From Lachnospiraceae bacterium (GTDB lineage Bacteria > Bacillota > Clostridia > Lachnospirales > Lachnospiraceae), in assembly GCA_021771695.1 (NCBI GenBank), contig JAETON010000024.1, positions 1-49,740 of the forward strand: 49,740 nucleotides of DNA, in the 5' to 3' direction. The notes beneath the pieces were generated by a model. It had not been told where the DNA came from and searched no databases. It worked only from the letters and a program-made list of their open reading frames with translations. Every line of letters begins with the position of its first letter. The stretch's first letter is position 1. Of this stretch, positions 18,419 to 27,151 are shown in pieces. The position numbers and the translations under genes were made by a program.

Positions 18419-20104
18419 ATGATAGATATTAAAGAGTTGATTGAAAAAGAAAGGAAACGAAAAACAAAAAAGAATTGGTTTTTCATTGTAATTCTTGCAG
18501 CAGTGGTCCTGGCGGCATTTTTTGCGAAAAATGCATATCATAATTACAAAGAAGAACAGTTTTTTAAAAGTGTAAAACAAAAAGAAATTAAAGTGATACC
18601 TAAAACTGTAAAGCATAAAGTTTCCGATATTTTTACAGAAGATTATCAAAAAGAAACAGAGGATCAGTTAAAAAAATGGAAAAAGGAGAAGAACTATAGT
18701 GTTTCGAAACCTTTGATTGTTCAAAATGCTTATGGCACGTATACGACCTCTTTATATTATTATGCAAAGACAGATCGAGCTTCTTATGCAGTATGTATGG
18801 TAGAGGCACAAGGAGCCAGTGTATATAAACATCAGTTAAAGACTTTATCTGGGAAAAAATATGTCACAACGCATGAATATGAAATTATTGGGTTGGTGTC
18901 TGGTGCGAAAAACAAAGTTACCATGGAATTTTATAATGAAGATAAACGTGCAGTAGGAAAGACTCACTTTTATGTGGATATGCCGAAAGATGAAGAAATA
19001 CCCGAGATTTTGAAAAAGAATATAGGTGACAGTAAAAAAGAAATGACGGATGGATTATTTGCATTGTTTGGACACGATAAAGCAAATGTATCGAATATAT
19101 ATTTATATGATAATGAGGGAGTCAACCGTGGACGAATGCCTCTAAATAAATATCGTACAGACCGTTTTTTGTTTATTGAAGATGAAATGGTATATTCTTA
19201 TGATTTCAATAAAATTGCATTTATGAATCGATTGGGGAAAATAACCCGGACAATTGATATTGGAAATTATGAATTTCATCATGATTTTATGTATGATAAA
19301 AAGCATGGGAAAATTCTGTGTTTGGTGAATGATAAAACGAAGGATACCATCGAAGATGTTATTGTATCTGTTGACATAAAATCAGGAAAAACGTCTCTGC
19401 TGTTTGATTGTGAAGAATTGCTGCCGCTGATGCGGAGTATGGCAGTACAAAGGAAAGGCGGTTTAAATACTTATGGAGGAACAGAACTGGATTGGATTCA
19501 TTTAAATTCTTTTGATTTGGTGGATGATAACAGTTTGATTTTAAGCAGCCGTGAACACAGCTCTTTGATCAAAATTAAAAACATCTATAAACAACCGGAA
19601 CTGGATTATATCATTCATAGAGGAACGATTTATAATGGAACAGAATTGGCAAAATATCAGTTAAAAAGAGAAGGTGAGTTGATTTCCAATGCCGGACAGC
19701 ATACCATTACAGTAGAAAAGGATGATTCTTTACCGGATGGACAATATTATTTATATATGTTTAATAATTATTATGGCAGAGCAACGTCAATTCCAAGTTT
19801 TGACTGGGGAATGTATGCAAATGTTGGTTCATTTAGCAAAGGGAGATCCTATTATTCTAAATTTTTAGTTGATGAAAAAACAAGAACCTATAAATTGGCG
19901 CAGCAGTTTGCACTTCCATATTCTGCAATTGTCAGCAGCGTACAGCATTTGGATGGAAATATTCCTTTTAGCAGTGGTATGAGTAAAACATTTGGTGAAT
20001 ATGACAAAGATGGAAAGCTGATTAAATCTTTTGAATATGAAGCAAATAAATATTCTTATAGAGTTATGAAATATAATTTTGACGGGATGTTTTTTGATTT
20101 GTAA
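18419..20104 (+). CDS. Arylsulfate sulfotransferase (ASST family), membrane-anchored, copy 1
   Basis: This 561-residue protein has a Lys/Arg-rich N terminus and one hydrophobic segment (about 20-36), so the rest is probably outside the membrane. An N-terminal beta domain (about 75-195) precedes a propeller-type domain. Residues matching the E. coli AssT active site are visible in order: H287/H288 (FHHDF), H361 and N363 (WIHLNS), R378 (SSREHS) and H428 (GQHTI), the last corresponding to the histidine that is transiently sulfated. The family moves sulfate from phenolic sulfate esters to other phenols without PAPS. I see no cysteine pair close to H428 like the disulfide of the proteobacterial enzyme. 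The ATG has GGAGG seven bases upstream. A paralogue follows directly. Confidence 0.85.
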   Translation: MIDIKELIEKERKRKTKKNWFFIVILAAVVLAAFFAKNAYHNYKEEQFFKSVKQKEIKVIPKTVKHKVSDIFTEDYQKETEDQLKKWKKEKNYSVSKPLIVQNAYGTYTTSLYYYAKTDRASYAVCMVEAQGASVYKHQLKTLSGKKYVTTHEYEIIGLVSGAKNKVTMEFYNEDKRAVGKTHFYVDMPKDEEIPEILKKNIGDSKKEMTDGLFALFGHDKANVSNIYLYDNEGVNRGRMPLNKYRTDRFLFIEDEMVYSYDFNKIAFMNRLGKITRTIDIGNYEFHHDFMYDKKHGKILCLVNDKTKDTIEDVIVSVDIKSGKTSLLFDCEELLPLMRSMAVQRKGGLNTYGGTELDWIHLNSFDLVDDNSLILSSREHSSLIKIKNIYKQPELDYIIHRGTIYNGTELAKYQLKREGELISNAGQHTITVEKDDSLPDGQYYLYMFNNYYGRATSIPSFDWGMYANVGSFSKGRSYYSKFLVDEKTRTYKLAQQFALPYSAIVSSVQHLDGNIPFSSGMSKTFGEYDKDGKLIKSFEYEANKYSYRVMKYNFDGMFFDL

Positions 20105-20165
20105 ATAAATTGTGAAACCTTTATGGAGTGATTGTGAAAACCCCTGTTTTCTGTACTTTTTATGT

Positions 20166-20171
20166 TATACT
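20166..20171 (+). promoter_or_regulatory. Extended -10 promoter element of the second sulfotransferase gene
   Basis: TATACT at 20166-20171 is preceded by TGT, giving an extended -10 (TGnTATACT). I found no convincing -35. The 98-base gap between the paralogues thus may carry separate control. Confidence 0.4.
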
Positions 20172-20214
20172 TTCTGTGAAATTTAACAAACTTTAACAGA
20201 TAATGGAGGGAAAA

Positions 20215-21894
20215 ATGAATCAAAAAGCAGTGTTAGATAAGGTAAAAGCAGGCAGGAGGGGCCGGGAAAAGTATTATCTTACTATGTTAGTGATTACACT
20301 TGTGTTTTGCAGCTATTTTGCATATAAAGCATATGCTCAAGATAAGGCATATAAAAATGTAAAGTTAAAGAAAATAGAGGTACAAACGCAGGAAATCTCT
20401 CATAAAGAAACCAATATATTTACGGATGCTTATCAAAAAGAAGCAGATAAACAGCTGTCTTCGCTGAAAAAGAAGAAAGATTATACGATATTTGAACCAT
20501 TGGTTGTCAATAATCCTTATGGAACGAATAGTACATCTTTGTATTATTATGCAAATACGGATAAATATTCTTATGTAAAATGTACGGTTGAAGCGGATGG
20601 GGCTGAAACCATGACCCAGACATTGAAAAACGATGGAGCTGATAATTTAACTCTTCAGCATGAATATCAAATTATAGGACTTGCAGCGGGTAAAAGAAAT
20701 AAGATTACAATGAAGTTTTATGATCGTAATAATCGTGCAGCTGCAAAAGTATATTTTTATGTAACTACAGAATTGGATTCTGAGATTCCAGAGATTACAA
20801 ATATCAGTAAAGGAAACAGCAAAATCAAAATGAGTAATGGGCTGTTTGCTATTTTGGGACATGATAAAACAGAAGCAGTGAATATTTATTTTTATGATAA
20901 TTGCGGAGTAAATCGTGGAAAAATGCCTTTAAATTCTTACCGCAGTGATCGATTATTGACGGTAAATGGAAGATTGATTTATTCCTATGAAGTAAATAAA
21001 ATTGCAATGATGAATCGGCTTGGAAAGGTTGTAAAAACCATTGATTTAGGATTTTATGAGCTGCATCATGATTTTTGTTATGATAAGAATTCCGGAAGAT
21101 TGCTTTGCTTAGTGAATGATACTACAAAAGATACCATTGAAGACGTTTTGATTTCTGTAGACTTAAAGACCAATCAAATAAAAAAGTTAGTAGATTTTGA
21201 AGATTTATTAAAAGAAATGCGGGAAAATGCTGTTCAAAGAGAAGATGGGAAGAATACTTATGGCGGCACGGAGCTGGATTGGCTGCATTTAAATTCTTTG
21301 GATATTCTTGATAATGGAGAAATTGTTGTCAGCAGCCGGGAGCAAAGTGCATTAATTAAAATTTCAAATATTTATGAAAATCCGAAGCTGGATTATATTA
21401 TTCACAGTGGAACCGTATATGATGAAACTTCTTATGAACAATATCTTTTAAAACAGATTGGGAATTTTACAGGACAGGCAGGCCAGCATACCATTTCTGT
21501 GGAAAAAGATGATTCCTTGCCGGAGGGACAATATTATTTGTATATGTTTAATAATAATTTTGGAAATGCAGCTACCATACCGGAATTTGATTGGAGCAAA
21601 TATCCGGGAGTTGGAAGTTACAGTAAAGGAGATACATCTTACTATTACAAATATTTAGTAGATGAAAAGAAGGGAACCTATCAACTGGTTCAAAAATTTA
21701 AATTACCATATTCCAGCATTGTCAGCAGTGTGCAGCATCTGGATGGAAATATTCCCTTTAGCAGTGGTATGAGTAAATGTTTTGGAGAGTATGATGCAAA
21801 GGGCAATATGATAAAAACTTTTACTTATGATGCAGATAAATATTCTTATCGAGTTTTAAAATATAATTTCCAAGGGTTTTATTATACAAAATAA
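20215..21894 (+). CDS. Arylsulfate sulfotransferase (ASST family), membrane-anchored, copy 2
   Basis: This protein has about 559 residues and the same design as its upstream neighbour: basic N terminus, one membrane segment (about 22-40), a beta domain, then the propeller with LHHDF, DWLHLNS, SSREQS and GQHTI motifs. All histidine, asparagine and arginine positions matching the E. coli active site are kept. Stretches such as IVSSVQHLDGNIPFSSGMSK are identical in both copies, so they arose by tandem duplication. I place the start at ATG 20215, five bases after GGAGG. The in-frame ATG at 20203 overlaps that ribosome site and is less likely. Different substrate ranges for the two copies are possible but not shown. 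Confidence 0.85.
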   Translation: MNQKAVLDKVKAGRRGREKYYLTMLVITLVFCSYFAYKAYAQDKAYKNVKLKKIEVQTQEISHKETNIFTDAYQKEADKQLSSLKKKKDYTIFEPLVVNNPYGTNSTSLYYYANTDKYSYVKCTVEADGAETMTQTLKNDGADNLTLQHEYQIIGLAAGKRNKITMKFYDRNNRAAAKVYFYVTTELDSEIPEITNISKGNSKIKMSNGLFAILGHDKTEAVNIYFYDNCGVNRGKMPLNSYRSDRLLTVNGRLIYSYEVNKIAMMNRLGKVVKTIDLGFYELHHDFCYDKNSGRLLCLVNDTTKDTIEDVLISVDLKTNQIKKLVDFEDLLKEMRENAVQREDGKNTYGGTELDWLHLNSLDILDNGEIVVSSREQSALIKISNIYENPKLDYIIHSGTVYDETSYEQYLLKQIGNFTGQAGQHTISVEKDDSLPEGQYYLYMFNNNFGNAATIPEFDWSKYPGVGSYSKGDTSYYYKYLVDEKKGTYQLVQKFKLPYSSIVSSVQHLDGNIPFSSGMSKCFGEYDAKGNMIKTFTYDADKYSYRVLKYNFQGFYYTK

Positions 21895-21897
21895 GAG

Positions 21898-21937
21898 AAA
21901 AGGCAGTTCTGTATTTATTGCGGAGCTGTCTTTTTCG
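21898..21937 (+). terminator. Terminator after the sulfotransferase pair
   Basis: AAAAGGCAGTTCTG at 21898-21911 pairs with CGGAGCTGTCTTTT at 21921-21934 with a few G:U pairs, followed by T residues. Confidence 0.65.
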
Positions 21938-21996
21938 TGTTATACTGAAAACCGCGTTTCATGATGAAGAAGAAAAAAGAATAGAAGGAAGTTACA

Positions 21997-23022
21997 ATGA
22001 AAGTATCAGAGTTTACATTTGATTTGCCGGAAGAATTGATCGCTCAAGATCCTTTGAAAGACCGGTCCAGTTCCAGACTATTAACGCTGGATAAACATAC
22101 GGGAGAAATTGGACATGACATTTTTAAAAATATTACCAGCTATTTAAAAAAGGGAGACTGTTTGGTGTTGAACAATACCAGAGTAATTCCGGCAAGGCTG
22201 ATTGGAGCGAAAGAAAATACTGGAGGAAAAGTTGAAGTTCTTCTTTTGAAAAGAAAACAGGATAACATGTGGGAAACTCTTGTAAAACCGGGGAAGAAGG
22301 CAAGACCAGGGGCCAGAATATCTTTTGGTGATGGACTTCTTGTTGGCGAAGTCATAGAAGTTTTGGAAGAAGGAAACCGTCTCATTCGATTTGAATATGA
22401 AGGAATTTTTGAAGAAGTTTTAGATCAGCTGGGGCAGATGCCGCTTCCACCATATATTACACACCAATTGCAGGATAAAGAACGTTATCAGACTGTATAT
22501 GCAAAACATAACGGTTCTGCTGCAGCACCAACTGCGGGACTGCATTTTACAAAGGAATTATTACGGCAGATTCAAGATATGGGTGTAAAAATTGCTTATG
22601 TGACACTGCATGTAGGACTTGGAACTTTTCGCCCTGTAAAGGTAGAGAATGTGTTGGATCATCACATGCATACGGAGTTTTATCAAATAGAGGAAAAAGA
22701 TGCAAAAATCATTAATGATACGAAAGCAGCAGGCGGACGAATTATATCCGTTGGAACTACCAGTACCCGTACTTTGGAATCGGTAGCAGATGATACAGGA
22801 ATGGTAAAATCAGGAAGCGGATGGACCGATATTTTCATTTATCCGGGATATGAATTTAAAGTGATTGACGGATTGATTACGAATTTCCATCTGCCGGAAT
22901 CTACCTTATTGATGCTGGTATCTGCTTTAGCAGGAAGAGAACACATTCTTCATGCGTATCATATGGCAGTGGAAGAAAGGTATCGTTTTTTCTCCTTTGG
23001 AGATGCAATGTTTATTTATTAG
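21997..23022 (+). CDS. queA: S-adenosylmethionine:tRNA ribosyltransferase-isomerase
   Basis: This 341-residue enzyme transfers the ribose part of SAM to 7-aminomethyl-7-deazaguanine at the tRNA wobble position, giving epoxyqueuosine. Family motifs are clear: [10 protein letters not shown] at the start, [17 protein letters not shown] near residue 55, [10 protein letters not shown] near 172, and a C-terminal [15 protein letters not shown]. Length is typical. The ATG follows AAGGAAG. It is flanked by hairpin terminators on both sides, so it is probably a single-gene unit. No other queuosine genes are nearby. Confidence 0.95.
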   Translation: MKVSEFTFDLPEELIAQDPLKDRSSSRLLTLDKHTGEIGHDIFKNITSYLKKGDCLVLNNTRVIPARLIGAKENTGGKVEVLLLKRKQDNMWETLVKPGKKARPGARISFGDGLLVGEVIEVLEEGNRLIRFEYEGIFEEVLDQLGQMPLPPYITHQLQDKERYQTVYAKHNGSAAAPTAGLHFTKELLRQIQDMGVKIAYVTLHVGLGTFRPVKVENVLDHHMHTEFYQIEEKDAKIINDTKAAGGRIISVGTTSTRTLESVADDTGMVKSGSGWTDIFIYPGYEFKVIDGLITNFHLPESTLLMLVSALAGREHILHAYHMAVEERYRFFSFGDAMFIY

Positions 23023-23050
23023 ATAATCTGTTATTATAGAAATTAAAAAG

Positions 23051-23097
23051 AGAAAACTTTCTTTAGTTTATAGATACATGGAAAGTTTTCTTTTTTT
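23051..23097 (+). terminator. Terminator after queA
   Basis: AGAAAACTTTC at 23051-23061 pairs perfectly with GAAAGTTTTCT at 23081-23091 around a 19-base loop and runs into T7. Confidence 0.8.
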
Positions 23098-23193
23098 GTG
23101 CAGTCAAAAATGAAAATATAATATAGAGTTTCTTTCTAGGTTATGCTAAAATACCAACGTAAGATATAAAAGATAAAAAGGAATTTTTGATTT

Positions 23194-24411
23194 ATGAAAG
23201 TAGTAGTTATTGGCGGCGGTGCCGCTGGTATGATGGCAGCGTTGCAGGCATCCAGGGAAGGACATCAGGTAATACTTCTTGAGAAAAACGAAAAATTGGG
23301 GAAGAAGATTTATATTACTGGAAAAGGAAGATGTAATGTAACCAATGCATGTGAAATCGAGGAATTATTTGAACATGTAGTAACAAATAGAGAATTTTTA
23401 TACAGTGGATTTTATACATTTTCCAATGACGCAGTGATGGAATTGTTTGAAGAGCTTGGTTGTCCGTTAAAAATTGAACGCGGTAACAGAGTATTTCCGG
23501 TATCGGATCATTCTTCGGATGTTATTTCTGTTTTAGAAAGAGCATTAAAAAGGCAGAATGTAACGATATGTTTAAAAACAACTGTAAAGAAAATATTAGT
23601 ACAAGACGGACAGGCAGTTGGAGTCCGGCTTGCCTCAGAAGATACCGTGAAAGGAGACAAAATTATCGTTGCCACAGGGGGAATGTCATATCCTTCCACT
23701 GGTTCTACAGGAGATGGATATGAATTTGCCAGAAAGACAGGGCATCATGTGACACAGATTGTTCCTGCACTGGTTCCTTTTCAAATCAGGGAAGATTTCT
23801 GCAGGGAGTTGATGGGATTATCATTGCGGAATATAAAAGCAGTGATGACATCGAACGGCAGGAAGGTATATGAAGATTTTGGTGAAATGCTGTTTACTCA
23901 TTTTGGTGTCAGTGGTCCGGTGATTTTAAGTGCCAGCAGTTATGCAGCCAGATATCAGGGAACGGAATTAAAACTTCATATGGATTTAAAACCTGCACTT
24001 ACGAAAGAACAGCTGGATCAAAGGATTTTAAGAGATTTTAAAGAAGTAAAGAATAAAGCATTTAAAAATTCGCTGAGTCATCTTTTGCCGAAAAAGATGA
24101 TACCTGTTATGATTGAATTATCAGGAATTCCAGAACATAAAAAGGTAAATGAGATTACCAGAAAAGAGCGGGAGAAACTTCTCTCGTTATTTAAGGATTT
24201 TACATTGACAATAGCAGGTGTTCGGGGATTTAAAGAGGCTATTATTACACAGGGCGGGATTGATGTAAAAGAAATCAATCCAGGAACGATGGAATCAAAA
24301 AAAATAAAAGGATTATATTTTGCAGGAGAAATTCTGGATTTGGATGCAGTGACCGGAGGATTTAACCTCCAGATTGCATGGTCAACGGGTTATCTTGCAG
24401 GATCAAATTAG
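23194..24411 (+). CDS. HI0933/YhiN family FAD-dependent oxidoreductase
   Basis: This 405-residue flavoprotein has an N-terminal dinucleotide-binding fold (VVIGGGAAGMMAALQA), the family motif GKGRCNVTN near residues 46-54, and a C-terminal GLYFAGEILDLDAVTGGFNLQ block that completes FAD binding. These identify the HI0933 (BaiN-like) group. One member, BaiN, was proposed as a bile-acid flavoprotein, but the family is broad and that cannot be assumed here. It lies 12 bases before cmk, and both may form one transcript with the ispH-S1 gene. Confidence 0.88.
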   Translation: MKVVVIGGGAAGMMAALQASREGHQVILLEKNEKLGKKIYITGKGRCNVTNACEIEELFEHVVTNREFLYSGFYTFSNDAVMELFEELGCPLKIERGNRVFPVSDHSSDVISVLERALKRQNVTICLKTTVKKILVQDGQAVGVRLASEDTVKGDKIIVATGGMSYPSTGSTGDGYEFARKTGHHVTQIVPALVPFQIREDFCRELMGLSLRNIKAVMTSNGRKVYEDFGEMLFTHFGVSGPVILSASSYAARYQGTELKLHMDLKPALTKEQLDQRILRDFKEVKNKAFKNSLSHLLPKKMIPVMIELSGIPEHKKVNEITRKEREKLLSLFKDFTLTIAGVRGFKEAIITQGGIDVKEINPGTMESKKIKGLYFAGEILDLDAVTGGFNLQIAWSTGYLAGSN

Positions 24412-24423
24412 GAGGATAAAATT

Positions 24424-25086
24424 ATGTATAGTATTGCAATCGATGGACCGGCAGGAGCAGGGAAAAGCACTATTGCTAAGACAATTGCCAAGAAACTTGA
24501 GTTTGTCTATGTGGATACAGGAGCAATGTATCGTGCAATGGCATTATATTTTTTGAGAAATGATATTGACGCTTCGGATGAAGATGCAATTAATGAAGCA
24601 TGTAAAGATATTCAAGTAAGTATCACATATGAAGATGGTATGCAGCAGGTACTGTTAAATGGAGAAAATGTTACAGGATTTATTCGCACAGAAGAAGTTG
24701 GAAATATGGCATCAAAAACTTCTGCATATAAAACAGTTCGTGCAACTTTACTGGATCTGCAGAGAGATTTGGCAAAGACAGCAAATATTTTAATGGATGG
24801 AAGAGATATTGGAACCAATGTCCTGCCAAATGCAGATTTGAAAATTTACTTGACAGCGTCTTCCAAAGTCCGTGCAAAACGCCGTTACGATGAGTTGATT
24901 GAAAAAGGAGAAAATGCTGATTTGGAGCAGATTGAGGAAGATATTATCATTCGTGATAAGCAGGATATGGAACGCGAAATTGCACCTTTAAAGAAAGCTG
25001 ATGATGCAATTTTGGTAGATTCTTCTGACATGTCCATTGAACAGGTGGTAACAGTGATTGTAGCTGCTTTTGAAGAAATAAGATAA
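24424..25086 (+). CDS. cmk: Cytidylate kinase
   Basis: This 220-residue kinase phosphorylates CMP and dCMP to the diphosphates. The P-loop is at residues 8-16 (GPAGAGKST), followed by DTGAMYRAMALY, which binds the nucleotide. Later come LMDGRDIGTNVLPNADLKI and a lid region rich in arginine (SSKVRAKRRYDE). Length is usual for bacterial Cmk. It starts after AGGAGG and is followed 10 bases later by the ispH-rpsA fusion, a gene order common in Clostridia. Confidence 0.95.
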   Translation: MYSIAIDGPAGAGKSTIAKTIAKKLEFVYVDTGAMYRAMALYFLRNDIDASDEDAINEACKDIQVSITYEDGMQQVLLNGENVTGFIRTEEVGNMASKTSAYKTVRATLLDLQRDLAKTANILMDGRDIGTNVLPNADLKIYLTASSKVRAKRRYDELIEKGENADLEQIEEDIIIRDKQDMEREIAPLKKADDAILVDSSDMSIEQVVTVIVAAFEEIR

Positions 25087-25096
25087 TGGAGGAAGC

Positions 25097-26995
25097 ATGG
25101 AAGTAATATTGGCAAAAACAGCAGGGTTTTGCTTTGGAGTAAAACGTGCAGTGGATACGGTGTATCAAGAGGCCGGAAAAGAGCATGTATATACGTATGG
25201 ACCAATTATACACAATGAACATGTGGTTTCTGATTTAGAGAAAAAAGGAGTGAAAGTTCTTCATTCCAGAGAAGAATTGGAGAATTTGAAAGAGGGAACT
25301 GTGATTATCCGGTCACATGGAGTCCCGAAAGAGATATATGACCTGATTGAGAAAAAAGGATTGGTTTTAGTTGATGCCACCTGTCCGTTTGTGAGGAAAA
25401 TTCATAAAATTGTTCAAGCAGCCAGCGAAAAAGGAAAGCAGATTGTGATTGTTGGAAGTGCAGAACATCCGGAAGTAGAAGGGATCCGAGGATGGTGCAG
25501 CACAGAAGTACATGTAATTACAGAATCAAAACAATTAGATGATATTGATTTTACAAAGCCGACCTGCTTGGTTTCACAAACGACATTTAATTACAAGAAA
25601 TTTAAAGATATAGTTGAAATTATCGCCAAAAAGGGGTATGATATAGAAGTATGTAATACAATATGTAATGCCACAGAAGAGCGTCAACTGGAAGCAAAGT
25701 CTATCGCTAAGGATGTAGATGTGATGGTTGTGATTGGAGATAAGAAAAGCTCTAACAGCCAGAAGTTATTTGAGATTAGCAATAAGGAGTGTAAAAACAC
25801 TTTTTTTGTACAGACACTTAGAGACCTGGATTTGAAACTTTTTGAATCGACTGGTAAGGTAGGTATTACAGCGGGGGCCTCAACCCCACAGAAAATTATC
25901 AAGGAGGTTCATGCTAGCATGACAGAAAAGAGTTTTGAACAATTATTAGAGGAAAGTTTAGTTACGATTCATAATGGAGAGGTAGTAGAAGGTACAGTCA
26001 TTGATGTAAAACCTGATGAGATTATCTTGAATATCGGATATAAAGCAGACGGTATTTTGACAAGAAATGAATACTCTAATGATTCTGCCAACGTGGATTT
26101 GACAACCGTAGCCAAAGTTGGTGATACAATGGAGACAAAGGTTCTCAAAGTGAATGATGGAGAAGGACAGGTTCTTCTTACTTATAAGAGGCTGGCAGCA
26201 GAGAAAGGCAATAAGCGTCTGGAAGAAGCTTATGAAAACAAAGAAGTGTTAAAAGCACCTGTAGCACAGGTATTAGACGGTGGATTAAGTGTTCTGATTG
26301 AAGAAGCACGCGTATTTATTCCTGCAAGTCTTGTATCTGATTCTTATGAAAGAGATCTGAAGAAATATGACGGTCAGGAAATTGAATTTGTAATCAGCGA
26401 ATTCAATCCTCGTAAGAGAAGAGTTATTGGTGACCGTAAACAGTTATTAGTAGCTGCAAAGAAAGAAAAACAGAAAGAATTATTTGAAAAGATTGAAATC
26501 GGCATGAAGATTGATGGAGTTGTGAAGAATGTAACAGATTTTGGTGCATTCATCGATTTAGGCGGAGCTGATGGATTACTTCATATTTCTGAGATGTCTT
26601 GGGGACGTGTTGAGAATCCAAAGAAAGTTTTTAATATTGGAGATAAAGTAACCGTATTGATTAAAGATATTCAGGGAGAAAAGATTGCATTAAGCTTGAA
26701 ATTCCCAGAAGAAAATCCATGGTTAAAAGCAGAAGAAAAATACAAAGTTGGCAATGATGTAACAGGTAAAGTTGCGCGTATGACAGACTTTGGTGCATTT
26801 ATTGAGTTGGAATCCGGTATAGATGCATTACTTCATGTATCTCAGATTGCAAGAGAACATATTGAAAAACCTTCTGATGTATTAAATGTTGGACAGGAAA
26901 TTACAGCAAAAGTTGTTGACTTTAAGAAAGATGAAAAGAAGATCAGCTTGAGCATGAAAGCATTACTTCCAGCAGAAGATAAGACAGAAGAATAA
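25097..26995 (+). CDS. ispH: Bifunctional HMBPP reductase / ribosomal protein S1 fusion
   Basis: The first 280 residues are IspH, the last enzyme of the MEP isoprenoid pathway, with its three Fe-S cysteines at C12 (GFCFGV), C96 (ATCPFV) and C190 (NTICNATEERQ). From about residue 295 there are four S1 RNA-binding domains (about 295-365, 380-447, 463-535 and 548-620). The last two carry the classic DFGAFIDL/DFGAFIEL and LLHISEM/LLHVSQI signatures. The total is 632 residues with no frame break between the parts. This fusion is known from Clostridia. The gene follows cmk by 10 bases and ends at a strong terminator. S1 function in translation is inferred for this type. Confidence 0.94.
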   Translation: MEVILAKTAGFCFGVKRAVDTVYQEAGKEHVYTYGPIIHNEHVVSDLEKKGVKVLHSREELENLKEGTVIIRSHGVPKEIYDLIEKKGLVLVDATCPFVRKIHKIVQAASEKGKQIVIVGSAEHPEVEGIRGWCSTEVHVITESKQLDDIDFTKPTCLVSQTTFNYKKFKDIVEIIAKKGYDIEVCNTICNATEERQLEAKSIAKDVDVMVVIGDKKSSNSQKLFEISNKECKNTFFVQTLRDLDLKLFESTGKVGITAGASTPQKIIKEVHASMTEKSFEQLLEESLVTIHNGEVVEGTVIDVKPDEIILNIGYKADGILTRNEYSNDSANVDLTTVAKVGDTMETKVLKVNDGEGQVLLTYKRLAAEKGNKRLEEAYENKEVLKAPVAQVLDGGLSVLIEEARVFIPASLVSDSYERDLKKYDGQEIEFVISEFNPRKRRVIGDRKQLLVAAKKEKQKELFEKIEIGMKIDGVVKNVTDFGAFIDLGGADGLLHISEMSWGRVENPKKVFNIGDKVTVLIKDIQGEKIALSLKFPEENPWLKAEEKYKVGNDVTGKVARMTDFGAFIELESGIDALLHVSQIAREHIEKPSDVLNVGQEITAKVVDFKKDEKKISLSMKALLPAEDKTEE

Positions 26996-27008
26996 GATAG
27001 AATTTAAG

Positions 27009-27037
27009 GGAATCTCGGCGACGAGATTCCTTTTTTT
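27009..27037 (+). terminator. Terminator after the ispH-S1 gene
   Basis: A perfect nine-base stem (GGAATCTCG with CGAGATTCC, 27009-27017 and 27022-27030) has a GCGA loop and seven T residues after it. Confidence 0.92.
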
Positions 27038-27047
27038 ATGCTTTCTA

Positions 27048-27076
27048 TTGTAAAATGACAGATTTTGAGATATAAT
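27048..27076 (+). promoter_or_regulatory. Promoter of the pyruvate carboxylase gene
   Basis: TTGTAA at 27048-27053 and a perfect TATAAT at 27071-27076 are 17 bases apart. The start site would be near 27083, directly before an AT-rich hairpin at 27084-27107. Confidence 0.65.
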
Positions 27077-27151
27077 TGACTTTAAAAATATCATTTTTGA
27101 TATTTTTTGGAATGATTTTGAAAAGAAAAACTAGAAAAAGGAGCTAGAACC

